Source of the DNA: JBIOJM01 sp044450785
GTDB taxonomy: Bacteria > Planctomycetota > Planctomycetia > Isosphaerales > Isosphaeraceae
Length of the DNA stretch: 38,220 nt
Reading direction: 5' to 3'
Assembly: GCA_044450785.1 (NCBI GenBank)
Contig: JBIOJM010000059.1
Coordinates: 1 to 38,220, forward strand
Shown in pieces: positions 8,682-16,972 of this stretch. The translations under genes and the position numbers were made by a program. Within the stretch, counting starts at the first letter, position 1. Each line of letters starts with the position of its first letter. The notes under the pieces were generated by a model. It was not told the origin of the DNA. It saw nothing but the letters and a program-made list of their open reading frames with translations, and made no database searches.

Positions 8682-9341
8682 ATGAACGAACTCGATGATT
8701 TGGACCGCCGTGTTCGTGAGAAACTTGACTCGGCAAACGAACACAAACAACTCATCCAGAACCACTTGCAACAGAGGATGGCGGAGCTCGACCGACGGCA
8801 TCAGCAGTTCGTCCTGATCGCCGATCGCCTGCTCCGAGAGGTGGTCCGACCGAGATTCGAGACCGTGGTCAGCCATTTCGAGAATGCCGAGTTCCTCGAT
8901 CCCGGCCAGGATGTGCGTCGTTTTAACTGCTGGTGCCGCTTGAAGCACTGCGAGCGTTTCCCCGCCACGGGAGAATTGAGTCTGATCCTGTCCCACGATG
9001 AGCGAATCGAGAATCTCCTGGTCATTTACCGTCTGGAGATCCTGCCGATCTTCTTCCGATTCCTGGGAAGTGATCAGGAGGCTTTCCCACTGGAAAGCGT
9101 GGACGAGAAGCGGCTGGCCGAGTGGATCGACGAGCGACTGCTCGGATTTGTCGACACCTACCTTCGCCTCGAACAGGCCGATCAATACCAGTCGGAGAAC
9201 TTGGTGACCGATCCGGTGTGCGGGATGCGGATCAACAAGCTCTACAGCCCGGCTCCCGTCGAGGATCGCGGCCGGATGTTCTACTTCTGCACCGAAGGCT
9301 GTCGTTCGAAGTTTGTTGAGAACCCAGGACGCTATGGCTAG
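8682..9341 (+). CDS. Coiled-coil protein with C-terminal YHS domain, probable metal-binding accessory of the cus locus
   Basis: Protein of 219 residues, 53 bp after cusA and on the same strand; GAGG stands shortly before ATG 8682. Residues 1 to about 60 are charged and heptad-like (coiled coil). The middle part (about 60-170) has no domain I recognise and contains FNCWCRLKHC. The last about 45 residues are a YHS domain: DPVCGMRINKL, FYFCTEGCRSKF and ENPGRYG. YHS domains occur in copper ATPases, TRASH-type sensors and copper chaperone-like proteins, with the cysteines as likely ligands. No signal peptide or membrane helix is seen, so it is probably cytoplasmic. A role in copper sensing or delivery to the pump is inferred from position and domain. 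Confidence 0.8.
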   Translation: MNELDDLDRRVREKLDSANEHKQLIQNHLQQRMAELDRRHQQFVLIADRLLREVVRPRFETVVSHFENAEFLDPGQDVRRFNCWCRLKHCERFPATGELSLILSHDERIENLLVIYRLEILPIFFRFLGSDQEAFPLESVDEKRLAEWIDERLLGFVDTYLRLEQADQYQSENLVTDPVCGMRINKLYSPAPVEDRGRMFYFCTEGCRSKFVENPGRYG

Positions 9342-9359
9342 AATCGCCGGCGGCTCGCC

Positions 9360-11510
9360 TCATGCCTCGGAGACCAGAATGATCAGGGAGCGAGCCTCGA
9401 CCCGGTAAGTGTGGAGCACGGGGACCGCCGGCCCCTCGTCCAGGCCGACGATGTCTTCGGGAGAAGGCTGCGCGGTGTCGACGGCACGCCGCCAGGGCCT
9501 CCCCGTCGGCGAGGCGGGCACCTGGAAGGCGAGCGGCTCCCAGAGCGCGTTCAACGCAATGTAAATGTCGCGATCCACCACGTCTGGGCGATCGACCCGT
9601 CGACCGTCGAGCGCGAAGGCGAGGGAATGGCTTTCCCACGAGAAGTCAGGCCGACAAGGCTCGACGCCGTGCCAGGTGATGTCAGGCGGCCGGCCACCTG
9701 CACCGCCGTCGAAGAATGTCCGTCGCCGAAGCGCCGAGTGCCGTAGCCGCAGCGCGATCATCTGTCGGACGAACCGCAAGAAATCGACATTCTCTCGGGC
9801 GAGCGTCCAGTCTACCCAGCTCGTGGGGCTGTCCTGGCACCAGGCGTTGTTGTTGCCGCCCTGAGTGCGGAGGAACTCGTCGCCACCCAGGAGCATCGGG
9901 ACGCCCTGCGAAACGAGGAGCGTGGCGATGAGGTTACGTGCCTGGCGTCGTCGCACCGCGACAACCTCGGCGTCGTCCGTGGGCCCCTCGACGCCGTAGT
10001 TCCAACTCCAATTGGCGTCCGTGCCGTCCCTGTTCCCCTCGCCGTTGGCCTCGTTATGCTTCTGGTTGTAGCGGACCAGATCGGCCAGGGTGAAACCATC
10101 GTGGCAGGTGACGAAATTGACCGAGTGCAATGGGCCGCCGCCATGGTACAGGTCATCCGATCCACAGAGACGCGTGGCCAAAGCCGAGGTCATGCCGGGA
10201 TCGCCCCTCCAGAAGCGCCGGACGTCGTCCCGGTAGCGACCGTTCCAAACGCTCCATCGTGGACCACCAGGGAAGCGGCCGATCTGATAGGCGCCGGTGG
10301 CGTCCCAGGGCTCGGCGATGAGCTTGGTCCCGGCTAACAGAGCGTCCTCGGAGATCAGCTCAATGACCGGCGGCTCGATCAAAAGGTTTCCGTGACGATC
10401 CCGCCCCAGGACCGAAGCCAGGTCGAATCGGAACCCATCCACCTCGAACTCGTCCACCAGGTTTCGTAAGGTGGAGAGGATCAAGTCTCGCACCACGGGG
10501 TGGTTGCTGTTAACGGTGTTGCCGCAGCCGCTGAAGTCGAGGTAACGGCCCTGGTCATCGAGTAGATAATAGAGACAATTGTCCAAGCCACGAAAGCTGT
10601 AGGTCGGCCCGCCCCCACCTCCCTCAGCCGTGTGATTGAAGACCACATCGAGCACCACCTCGAGCCCCACCGCATGAAACGCTCGTACCAATGCGCGGAG
10701 CTCAGCGCGTGGGTCAGGCCCCGTGGGATTGCCGGCGTAGGCGGCCTTGGGAGCTCCATAGGCAATGGTGTTGTAGCCCCAGAGATTCCGGAGTCGCTCG
10801 CCGGTTAGGGGATTGACGAACGGACAGTCATTTTCGTCGAACTCATGGACTGGCATCAACTCGACCGCCGTGACCCCGAGCGACTTCAAGTAAGAGAGTT
10901 TCTCGACCAGGCCCGCGAAAGTGCCTGGACGGTGCGCGCCGGCTGAGGGATCGATGGTATACCCGCGGACATGGAGTTCGTAGAGGATCGTATCCTCTCG
11001 GGGAATCTGGGGCATGCGCGGCGAAAGGTCGTCCGACTCCTCAACAAGCGAGCGACTGATCAGACTGCGGCGTGGGCGTTCGTCAGGGGCGGCCCAAAAC
11101 TGACCGCCCGACAGTGCGCGGGCCATCGGGTCGAGGAGAACGAGACTTGGGTCGTACCGATGCGCAGCTTCGTGCGGGCCCTCGGCGCGATAGCCGTAAC
11201 AGAACCGTTCCGGTAGGCCGCTGACTCTGACGTGCCAGTGATCCCCCGTTCGGAACCGTCGGGCGTCAAGGAAGATCTCCGCCACGATCTCCTCACGTTC
11301 AGGCTCCAACAACACGAGCCAGACGGCGGTGGCGTGGCGCGCGATCACCGAGAAGTTAAGCCCGGTCGGGGTTCGGCTTGCTCCCAGCGGGAGGGTCCGC
11401 CCTCGGGCTATGCTCAGAGGATGATCCTGGAAGAAGAAGTAGGAGGAGATCCGGCTGGGATCGAACTCGGGAGCACCAGTGCGTGCAGCCATTCTTCGCT
11501 CAACTCCCAT
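9360..11510 (-). CDS. glgX: Glycogen debranching enzyme (isoamylase type, GH13_11)
   Basis: Protein of 716 residues that hydrolyses alpha-1,6 branch points of glycogen or limit dextrins in the cytoplasm. An N-terminal CBM48 (LGASRTPTGLNFSVIA, then FCYGYRAEGP) precedes the GH13 barrel. The catalytic residues are visible: nucleophile D363 in DGFRFDLAS, acid E400 in LIAEPWD and D471 in TCHDGFTL. Further family motifs are LWGYNT and VVFNHTAEG. A second possible start lies six codons later (MAARTGAPEF). The gene converges on the YHS gene, leaving only 18 bp between stops, with no clear terminator. It has no evident link to metal efflux. Confidence 0.93.
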   Translation of the reverse strand: MGVERRMAARTGAPEFDPSRISSYFFFQDHPLSIARGRTLPLGASRTPTGLNFSVIARHATAVWLVLLEPEREEIVAEIFLDARRFRTGDHWHVRVSGLPERFCYGYRAEGPHEAAHRYDPSLVLLDPMARALSGGQFWAAPDERPRRSLISRSLVEESDDLSPRMPQIPREDTILYELHVRGYTIDPSAGAHRPGTFAGLVEKLSYLKSLGVTAVELMPVHEFDENDCPFVNPLTGERLRNLWGYNTIAYGAPKAAYAGNPTGPDPRAELRALVRAFHAVGLEVVLDVVFNHTAEGGGGGPTYSFRGLDNCLYYLLDDQGRYLDFSGCGNTVNSNHPVVRDLILSTLRNLVDEFEVDGFRFDLASVLGRDRHGNLLIEPPVIELISEDALLAGTKLIAEPWDATGAYQIGRFPGGPRWSVWNGRYRDDVRRFWRGDPGMTSALATRLCGSDDLYHGGGPLHSVNFVTCHDGFTLADLVRYNQKHNEANGEGNRDGTDANWSWNYGVEGPTDDAEVVAVRRRQARNLIATLLVSQGVPMLLGGDEFLRTQGGNNNAWCQDSPTSWVDWTLARENVDFLRFVRQMIALRLRHSALRRRTFFDGGAGGRPPDITWHGVEPCRPDFSWESHSLAFALDGRRVDRPDVVDRDIYIALNALWEPLAFQVPASPTGRPWRRAVDTAQPSPEDIVGLDEGPAVPVLHTYRVEARSLIILVSEA

Positions 11511-11763
11511 GCTGGACTTGCGGCCTCTGTCGTCTCGACGTCACCACTTGTCATTATGAGGCTGTTCCATGCTCCGAGGAAGTGTCACGGCAGCCCAGAT
11601 CACCGCGATGGGTTCGCTGGCTGGCATTGGAGGGATGTTCGAGGGCAAGCTGTCCGATAATCGTTGCAACCGGCGTGATGCGAGGGCTGCTGATTGACCA
11701 AGAGACCGTTTCTTGCCCTGGGCCCTCGACCCAGCACGTATCATGAAAAGGGAGGGAGGAACC

Positions 11764-12297
11764 ATGAGACAGGCGCGACGGGCGATTCTTGAGGGGCTTC
11801 TCCTCATCGGTGGGATCACATTAATCGGCGCGCCAGCGGCCCAGGCTCAGATGGGCACGCCCGGCGCGGGCCGCTCTCTCGGCGGCTACGGCGAGGCCAC
11901 GATCGGTCGATATTACAGCAGTGGCATGACCAGTTACATGCCTTACAACGGCAGCGCCGGCGGGTTTATCCCGTACCGCGGGGGCTACGCCGGAGGCTTC
12001 GGTTTCGAGCCGATTTCCCGCCGTGTTCCTCAGACGCCGATCGGCGGAATCTCGATGCCCATGACACCGATCGGCGGAGCCTCACTCTCCGGGGGCATGG
12101 GGGCTGGAGCGGGACGCGGGGTGTTCGCGCCGTTCGGTTACGAGGGGGGAATCGGACTGGGCGCCGGCATGATCGGGACGCCCATGACAAAGCAAGGTGG
12201 TAGGCGGTCGCCCTTGGGACCTGGGTTCGGTTATCCGTTTCGTACGCCGTCGAATCTCGCAGGCGACGCGGCCGGCATGGCCGTCATGGCGCCGTAG
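11764..12297 (+). CDS. Secreted Gly/Met-rich protein of unknown function
   Basis: Protein of 177 residues from ATG 11764, which follows GGGAGGAACC; the frame is open further upstream to 11713 without a better start. Residues 1-29 are a signal peptide with a likely cut at AQA/QMG. The mature part is low in complexity, rich in glycine, methionine, tyrosine and proline, with repeated blocks TPIGG (twice, as TPIGGISMPM and TPIGGASLSGG) and several Met pairs. I recognise no domain. Its 3' end overlaps the 3' end of the CusC-like gene by 14 bp on the opposite strand. Methionine richness and location suggest, but do not prove, periplasmic copper binding. Confidence 0.65.
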   Translation: MRQARRAILEGLLLIGGITLIGAPAAQAQMGTPGAGRSLGGYGEATIGRYYSSGMTSYMPYNGSAGGFIPYRGGYAGGFGFEPISRRVPQTPIGGISMPMTPIGGASLSGGMGAGAGRGVFAPFGYEGGIGLGAGMIGTPMTKQGGRRSPLGPGFGYPFRTPSNLAGDAAGMAVMAP

Positions 12298-13942
12298 GTG
12301 AGCCGGCCACATCCTGCAATCGGCGTGTGCTCGCCCCCGCCTGGCCTGTACCGGGGCCATCGGGGTCGGGTAGTACGGATCGGCCGCGGCGGCTCGATAG
12401 GGGCCCGGGTTCCTGTTCCGAGCGATTCTGGATCGCCCCGGCAGGAGAGGGAGTGGGGCCGAATGGACCGCGTGATGACGATGGTGGAGGTGGAATCGGC
12501 GCGGCCTCCGGAACAACCGGATTCGCCGGCGGGTTGGCATTGATCTGCGTCCCGACGGCCCGCTCGAGCGAGGCCAGGGCCTTGCCCAGCTCCGATTCGA
12601 CCTGGGCGATCTGGAGCTTGATCTGGAGCACCTCTCGCCAGGCGGTGATCAGCGTGGGGAAGTCGACGATCTGGTTGACGTAGCCGCTGAATGACGTCTC
12701 CAGTGCCTGCTCCGCCTTGGGGAGAATGCCGGTCTGGTAGTATCTCAGGATGCTGCGCTCGGCTTGGGCCCGCGTGAACAGGTCCTTCACCTCGCGGTTG
12801 GCCGAGTCGCGCTCGGCCTCGTAGAGCTTGGCGTCGGCGACGGCGCGGGCCTGCGCCTCGGCGACCCCGGCATTGAGCTTGTTGCGGTAGACGGGCAGGT
12901 TGAAGCCGACGAACAGGCCGACGTTGGGAGAGCCGCTGGCCGTCGGCGAAACGGCATTCTGCCGGGTCATGTCCATGAAGGATAGCCCGACGCTGACGTT
13001 GGGGTAATAGCGCTTGCGCGCCAGCTCGACGGCCCTCTCGTCGCGGGCGATGGCGGCCAGGCGGCCCTTGAGCTCGGGGCGGGCGGCTACGGCCAGGCGA
13101 TAGAGGCGGTCGATTTGGTCGGGAGCATCCTCGATCGACACCTCGTGCAAGGTCCGAAAGTCGGAGTCGGGGCTCGCGTGAAGCTGCTCGGCCAGTTCGG
13201 CGCGTGCGGCGGCCATCCCCTGGCGGACGCGCACCAGCTCGCGGTCCAGGTCCCGGATGACCACCTCGGCCTGGAGCACGTTCTGGAGACCCACGTTGGT
13301 CGTCTCGTAGCGAGCCTTGATGATCTGGAGGTAGTTTTCGGCCAGCTTGCGATTATCAAGAAGAATCTGCTCGGACCGCTCGTTGAAGTGCAAGTCGAAA
13401 TAGGCTCGCTTGACGTTGGCGACCACATCCAACTGGGCGGCGCACAGCTCATAGAGGGCGACCGTCGCGTCCTGTTCGGCGGCCTGCCCGCGCAGCCGCA
13501 GCGTGCCAAACCAGGGGAACTGCTGAGCCAGCAGCAAGTTGTATGGGTTGTAACCCATGAGCGAATACTGGGGCGCGACACTCGGGATGGGGTAGATGGT
13601 GTTCGAGATCACCGGGTCGTCCAGGGACGTCACCTGGGGGATTCGGGCTCGCAGGGCCATCACGTTATAGCGCGCGGCCTGAACGGTCCGGTTCTCCGCC
13701 AGAGCCCGGCGGATGTAGAGGTCGACCGGCTGCACGCCGAACTGTTCGGGGGGTAACGGGGCGGCCGGCAGGGACGCGACCATCGGATCTTCGGGCTGGA
13801 TCGAGCCGGGGAGGCCGCGCACGACGGCGTGCCGATTCCGCTCGATCTCCCCATATTCGGGAAGCCCCCCCACGTGGGCGCAACCGCTGACCCAGAATGA
13901 AATGCCCATGAAGAGCGCGATGGGCCCATATCGATCCATCAT
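12284..13942 (-). CDS. Outer-membrane efflux lipoprotein, CusC/TolC family
   Basis: I chose ATG 13942 (MMDRYGPIALF), preceded by GGAGAG, giving 552 residues. The open frame runs to 14305, but that extra part is not protein-like. A lipoprotein signal ends in the lipobox VSGC. Two outer-membrane-factor repeats follow: first AQQFPWFGTLRLRGQAAEQD and helices with ARYETTNVGLQNVLQAEVV, then RKRYYPNVSVGLSF to LERAVGTQI. The last about 90 residues are a proline/serine/arginine-rich tail that is not part of the OMF fold; this tail lies over the end of the convergent secreted-protein gene. It is the only OMF in the cus part of the window, so it is inferred to complete the CusBA pump despite its opposite orientation. 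Confidence 0.88.
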   Translation of the reverse strand: MMDRYGPIALFMGISFWVSGCAHVGGLPEYGEIERNRHAVVRGLPGSIQPEDPMVASLPAAPLPPEQFGVQPVDLYIRRALAENRTVQAARYNVMALRARIPQVTSLDDPVISNTIYPIPSVAPQYSLMGYNPYNLLLAQQFPWFGTLRLRGQAAEQDATVALYELCAAQLDVVANVKRAYFDLHFNERSEQILLDNRKLAENYLQIIKARYETTNVGLQNVLQAEVVIRDLDRELVRVRQGMAAARAELAEQLHASPDSDFRTLHEVSIEDAPDQIDRLYRLAVAARPELKGRLAAIARDERAVELARKRYYPNVSVGLSFMDMTRQNAVSPTASGSPNVGLFVGFNLPVYRNKLNAGVAEAQARAVADAKLYEAERDSANREVKDLFTRAQAERSILRYYQTGILPKAEQALETSFSGYVNQIVDFPTLITAWREVLQIKLQIAQVESELGKALASLERAVGTQINANPPANPVVPEAAPIPPPPSSSRGPFGPTPSPAGAIQNRSEQEPGPLSSRRGRSVLPDPDGPGTGQAGASTRRLQDVAGSPTAP

Positions 13943-14435
13943 CAATCTCTCCAGACGGGGGGCCACCTCGCGCACCGCAGGCATCATTGGCGAAGCCGAA
14001 CCCAATGAGCCCAACCAATCTATCGACCGCCAAGGCTGAGGGACTTTGAGGATGGCCCGGATGTTGCGGATCGGCGCGATCCGGAGACATGGACCTTCAC
14101 ATGGGCGATTGCTTGCAGCGGCTTCAATGGTAATCGCATCGATCTTCCCACCCGCGCCAGAACGGTCCAGGGGAAGGCCGGTCAGGAAGCGATTGCCCCG
14201 CCCCGGCTCGCTCTCCGTCCGCGTCGTGCCGCCAAGAGCGGCACCTTCAAAGTTAGCACCAACCTGTACACTAGGGGTGCTTGCTGCGGATGCCAACTGA
14301 CACAAAACGGACTAATCTAAAATTCGACCGGTGCGTCGCAAAAACCTACGTCGCGCCACCCCAAGCATGGGCTACAGGACTGGGAACGATAAATGATATA
14401 GTCAGACGTGCATACCAGGATTCTTCGGGGGCTTG
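13943..14435. other. Intergenic region upstream of the CusC-like gene
   Basis: No convincing gene is seen in these 493 bp; ORFs on both strands lack recognisable content. The part from 14280 to 14435 is AT-richer than the surroundings. The cusC-type promoter is expected here on the minus strand, but no clear -35/-10 pair stands out. Two inverted repeats at 14226-14281 are listed separately. Confidence 0.5.
14226..14281. repeat. Two adjacent short inverted repeats upstream of the CusC-like gene
   Basis: GTGCCGC (14226-14232), a 5-base loop and GCGGCAC (14238-14244) form a perfect 7-bp stem. Eleven bases further, AGCACC (14255-14260) pairs with GGTGCT (14276-14281) across 15 bases. Neither is followed by a T-run, so these are not typical intrinsic terminators. 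They could be leader structures or protein sites for the minus-strand gene that starts about 280 bp away. Confidence 0.35.
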
Positions 14436-15173
14436 CTAGCGTTTCCTGAGCTGTGAAAGCGGCAGGAGCATACCGGCCTGTTTCTGGTATGCCTGATACC
14501 GCTCACCGTGGAAGCTGACCAGATCCCGCTCCTCGAATTGGAGGGCAACGAGGATATACACGGTTGTTGCCGCCGCGAAGAGCAGATGCCCAAGGGTCAT
14601 CGCCGGCGTGGCCCAAAAGGCGAGCAGAAAGCCGAGCATGATGGGATGACGGACATAACGGTAGAGGCCGGAGGTCTTGAAGCCAACCGGGGTATACGGC
14701 CGCCCGGCAGCGTAGAGATAGACTTGCCTCAGCCCGAACAGGTCGAAGTGGTCAATCAGGAACGTGGACACAAGCACGATCGTCCAGCCGGTCCAGAACA
14801 CGGCGTGCAAGAGCAAACGGCCAACCGCGTTTTCGACCTGCCAGACGACGGAGGGAATCGGCCGCCATTGCCAGAACAAGAATCCAAGGAGGAGGCTGCT
14901 TGCGAGCACATACGTGCTTCGCTCGAGCGGGGGCGGCACGAACCTTGTCCACCACCTCTTGAAGGCCGGGCGAGCCATGACGCTGTGCGGGGTCGCGAAG
15001 AGACCAATGAGCAGCAGATCGACCAGGACCGCGACCGGGAGCGAGTCTTTCGGCCCCGAATCCATCGACTTCGGGACCAGCAGATTGCCGGCGAAGCCGG
15101 CCGCATACAGGAACGCGGCAAGGAAGGCAAGATAGCTCGCCACGCCATAGGCCAGGGCAAGGGTTCGGCTCAT
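14436..15173 (-). CDS. mddA: MddA-type membrane S-methyltransferase (NnrU/ICMT-like)
   Basis: Protein of 245 residues with about six membrane helices, starting MSRTLALAYGVASYLAFLAA. Hallmarks of the NnrU/isoprenylcysteine-methyltransferase fold are present near the C-terminus: GLYRYVRHPIMLGFLLAFW, then FEERDL and HGERYQAYQ. MddA of Pseudomonas methylates methanethiol to dimethyl sulfide using S-adenosylmethionine (established for the family). The start codon at 15173 overlaps the stop of the preceding methyltransferase as ATGA, which fixes the start and suggests translational coupling. The open frame upstream to 15509 is an overlap artefact. Assignment as MddA rather than another NnrU-like protein rests on overall resemblance, so the substrate is probable, not certain. 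Confidence 0.8.
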   Translation of the reverse strand: MSRTLALAYGVASYLAFLAAFLYAAGFAGNLLVPKSMDSGPKDSLPVAVLVDLLLIGLFATPHSVMARPAFKRWWTRFVPPPLERSTYVLASSLLLGFLFWQWRPIPSVVWQVENAVGRLLLHAVFWTGWTIVLVSTFLIDHFDLFGLRQVYLYAAGRPYTPVGFKTSGLYRYVRHPIMLGFLLAFWATPAMTLGHLLFAAATTVYILVALQFEERDLVSFHGERYQAYQKQAGMLLPLSQLRKR

Positions 15174-15901
15174 TGCCGCCTGAATACCCCGTAAAAGAAC
15201 GCCTGGGGGGAGCCCAAGGGCGTCGTATGCGACTCCCTGGCCTCTCTCACGAGTGAGAAGCCTTTGCCGAGCTCGGCCGCCAATGATGTGGCGTTGTAGC
15301 GGCACACATCGAGATCGCTGCACCGCTTCGGCCCTTCGTCGGCGAAGCTCGCGATGATGAGATGGCCGCCCTCGGGGAGCGTCCGCCGGGCCAGCGCAAC
15401 ATACTTCCTGCGGTCCGCCGCATCGGTCAGGAAGTGGAACACGGCTCGGTCGTGCCAGACATCGAACATGCCGAGATCCGGGATCTCGGTGACATCGGCC
15501 GCAATCCACTCGACCCGCCCAGCCCGCTCGCCCAGCCGGGACTTGGTCTTGCTCAAGGCCGTCTCGGCGATATCGAGGACGGCGATTCTCCCGAACGGAA
15601 GATCAAGCAGCCGATCGACGAGGACCGAGGCCCCACCGCCCACGTCGATGATTCGGCCGCCGCCGGGAGCGACCGCACGGATCAGCTCAAGCGACAGGCG
15701 AGGCTCGGCCTGATACCAGCTCACGCCCGTCTCAGGCGTCGCGGTATGGACCTCTTCCCAATGAGCCTTGCGGTCCGTTTCCACCATCTCAACACCGGAC
15801 TGCCGAACTTCCGCGATAACGAACTGACCCGGTCTGAATGATGGGCCGGAAGCGAAGGGCCGGGCAACCGAGCTCGGGATGATAGGCTGCACGCCGCTCA
15901 T
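15170..15901 (-). CDS. Class I SAM-dependent methyltransferase, coupled to mddA and lysR
   Basis: Protein of 243 residues from ATG 15901; a second start at 15787 (MVETDRKAHWEEV) would give 205 residues and matches the usual family start. Motif I is RIIDVGGGAS, the acidic strand-2 end is VLDIAET, motif II lies in EWIAADVTEIP, and FDVWHDRAVFHFL follows. These show a Rossmann-fold SAM enzyme of the small-molecule class (thiol, chalcogenide or arsenic-type acceptors). ATGA overlaps join it both to lysR (15898-15901) and to mddA (15170-15173). Together with MddA it could methylate sulfide or a thiol in sequence; this is inference. A 17-bp palindrome covers the start codon at 15901, which leaves the true start open. 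Confidence 0.8.
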   Translation of the reverse strand: MSGVQPIIPSSVARPFASGPSFRPGQFVIAEVRQSGVEMVETDRKAHWEEVHTATPETGVSWYQAEPRLSLELIRAVAPGGGRIIDVGGGASVLVDRLLDLPFGRIAVLDIAETALSKTKSRLGERAGRVEWIAADVTEIPDLGMFDVWHDRAVFHFLTDAADRRKYVALARRTLPEGGHLIIASFADEGPKRCSDLDVCRYNATSLAAELGKGFSLVREARESHTTPLGSPQAFFYGVFRRQ

Positions 15902-16857
15902 AAGCTGAGCTTATGGCTCTCAGCGACCCTGTTGCCGATCGGATGCGATTCGAGGAAGTGCAGGAAGACGCTCGCCGCTGGCGAGAGTGGCCGGCGGCGG
16001 TGATGGACGAGGTAGAAATACCGGGTGAGGCAGAGGCTGCGGACACTGACCGCCCGCAGCTCGTTTGCGTCGAGTTCCCGTCTCACGGCCATGCGGGAAA
16101 GGAACGCGACTCCGAGGCCCTGTTTCACGGCATCCTTGATCGCCGCGTTGCTGCCGAGTTCGAGCGTGACGTTCAATTCATTGACCGATGCATCGGCCCG
16201 CTCAAGGCTCTTTTCCACGGCACATCGAGAGCCCGAGCCAAGCTCGCGGAGGATGAGCGGTTCGCTGGTCAGCTCCTTGAGCGTGATGCTCTTCCGGGCC
16301 GCCCAGGGATGCCCCGAGGCGACGATGAGCACGAGGGAATCCCTGCCGATAGGGCGAGATTCGAGGTTTGATTTCTCGGCTTTCTGCCCGACGAGCCCGA
16401 GCGATGCCCGGCCCTTCTCGACATCCTTGATGACGGAGCCGCTATCGCTCACCGTGGCCCGCACGTGGACGTGGGGATGCTCCTTGTGGAAGGCGGACAG
16501 CAGGGCCGGGAGAAAGCATTCGCCGGGGACCGAGCTTGCCGCGATCGCAAGGTCCCCCGAGACGGGCGGGTGAAAACCGCCGAGGTCGCTGCGGGCCTGC
16601 TCATGCAAGTCGAGGATTCTCCGGGCGTACGCATAGAGCCGCTGGCCCGCTTCGGTGAGGGAGTTTCTCCCCGCCCGGCGGTCGAACAGCGAGACGCGAA
16701 GCTCCTTTTCGAGCAGGGCGATTCGCTGGCTCACGGCCGCTTGGGTGACGCCCAGCTCGGACGCCGCGGCGGTAAAGCCGCCCTGCTCCGCCGCCCTCAC
16801 GAACGTCGAGAGGTGCGGGAGTTCGGCGAGGCCAGAGGCAGGCGGGGATTCGACCAT
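15898..16857 (-). CDS. LysR-type transcriptional regulator (copy 1)
   Basis: Protein of 319 residues. The N-terminal winged helix (about residues 13-72) has the LysR signature FTAAASELGVTQAAVSQRIALLEKEL split over the helix-turn-helix. The rest is a type-2 periplasmic-binding-like effector domain starting at GDLAIAASSVPGECFLP. It is about 90% identical (some 30 differences by hand count) to the LysR at 25125-26072; the two C-termini differ after HFLESHPI. It overlaps the downstream methyltransferase by ATGA, so regulator and methyltransferases probably share a transcript. Upstream and divergent lies a broken TauE/SafE gene, probably a former target. Effector unknown; sulfur context suggests a sulfur compound. 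Confidence 0.93.
   Translation of the reverse strand: MVESPPASGLAELPHLSTFVRAAEQGGFTAAASELGVTQAAVSQRIALLEKELRVSLFDRRAGRNSLTEAGQRLYAYARRILDLHEQARSDLGGFHPPVSGDLAIAASSVPGECFLPALLSAFHKEHPHVHVRATVSDSGSVIKDVEKGRASLGLVGQKAEKSNLESRPIGRDSLVLIVASGHPWAARKSITLKELTSEPLILRELGSGSRCAVEKSLERADASVNELNVTLELGSNAAIKDAVKQGLGVAFLSRMAVRRELDANELRAVSVRSLCLTRYFYLVHHRRRPLSPAASVFLHFLESHPIGNRVAESHKLSL
15899..15915. promoter_or_regulatory. 17-bp palindrome with T-N11-A LysR-box form
   Basis: CATAAGCTGAGCTTATG is a perfect palindrome with 8-bp arms around a central G. Inside it T15901 and A15913 are 11 bases apart within the symmetric arms, the form bound by LysR-type regulators. It lies at the end of lysR and over the first possible start of the methyltransferase. 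It is absent from the second lysR copy, whose similarity stops just before this point. Binding by the adjacent LysR is inferred. Confidence 0.45.
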
Positions 16858-16970
16858 CGGTTGCGGCGAACATCGAGAAACCGGACAGCTAGAGACCTTC
16901 CCTCCCTAATGATACCCTCTGTGCTTCAAAGATGCTGATCGCGACTTCGCACGCCCCGGAGACCGTTGCG
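15940..16970. repeat. Duplicated approximately 1-kb segment, copy 1 (lysR plus upstream region)
   Basis: From GGATGCGATTCGAGG near 15940 to about 16970 the sequence closely matches 25153-26185 in the same orientation. The match covers almost all of lysR and about 110 bp before its start, including CATCGAGAAACCGGACAGCT. Outside these limits the two sites are unrelated. No target-site duplication or terminal inverted repeat was seen at the edges. Confidence 0.85.
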
Positions 16971-16972
16971 AG

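Noticed and set aside
13943..14305. N-terminal extension of the CusC-like frame
   Set aside because: The extra 121 codons precede a ribosome site and a proper lipoprotein signal at 13942 and have no protein-like features.
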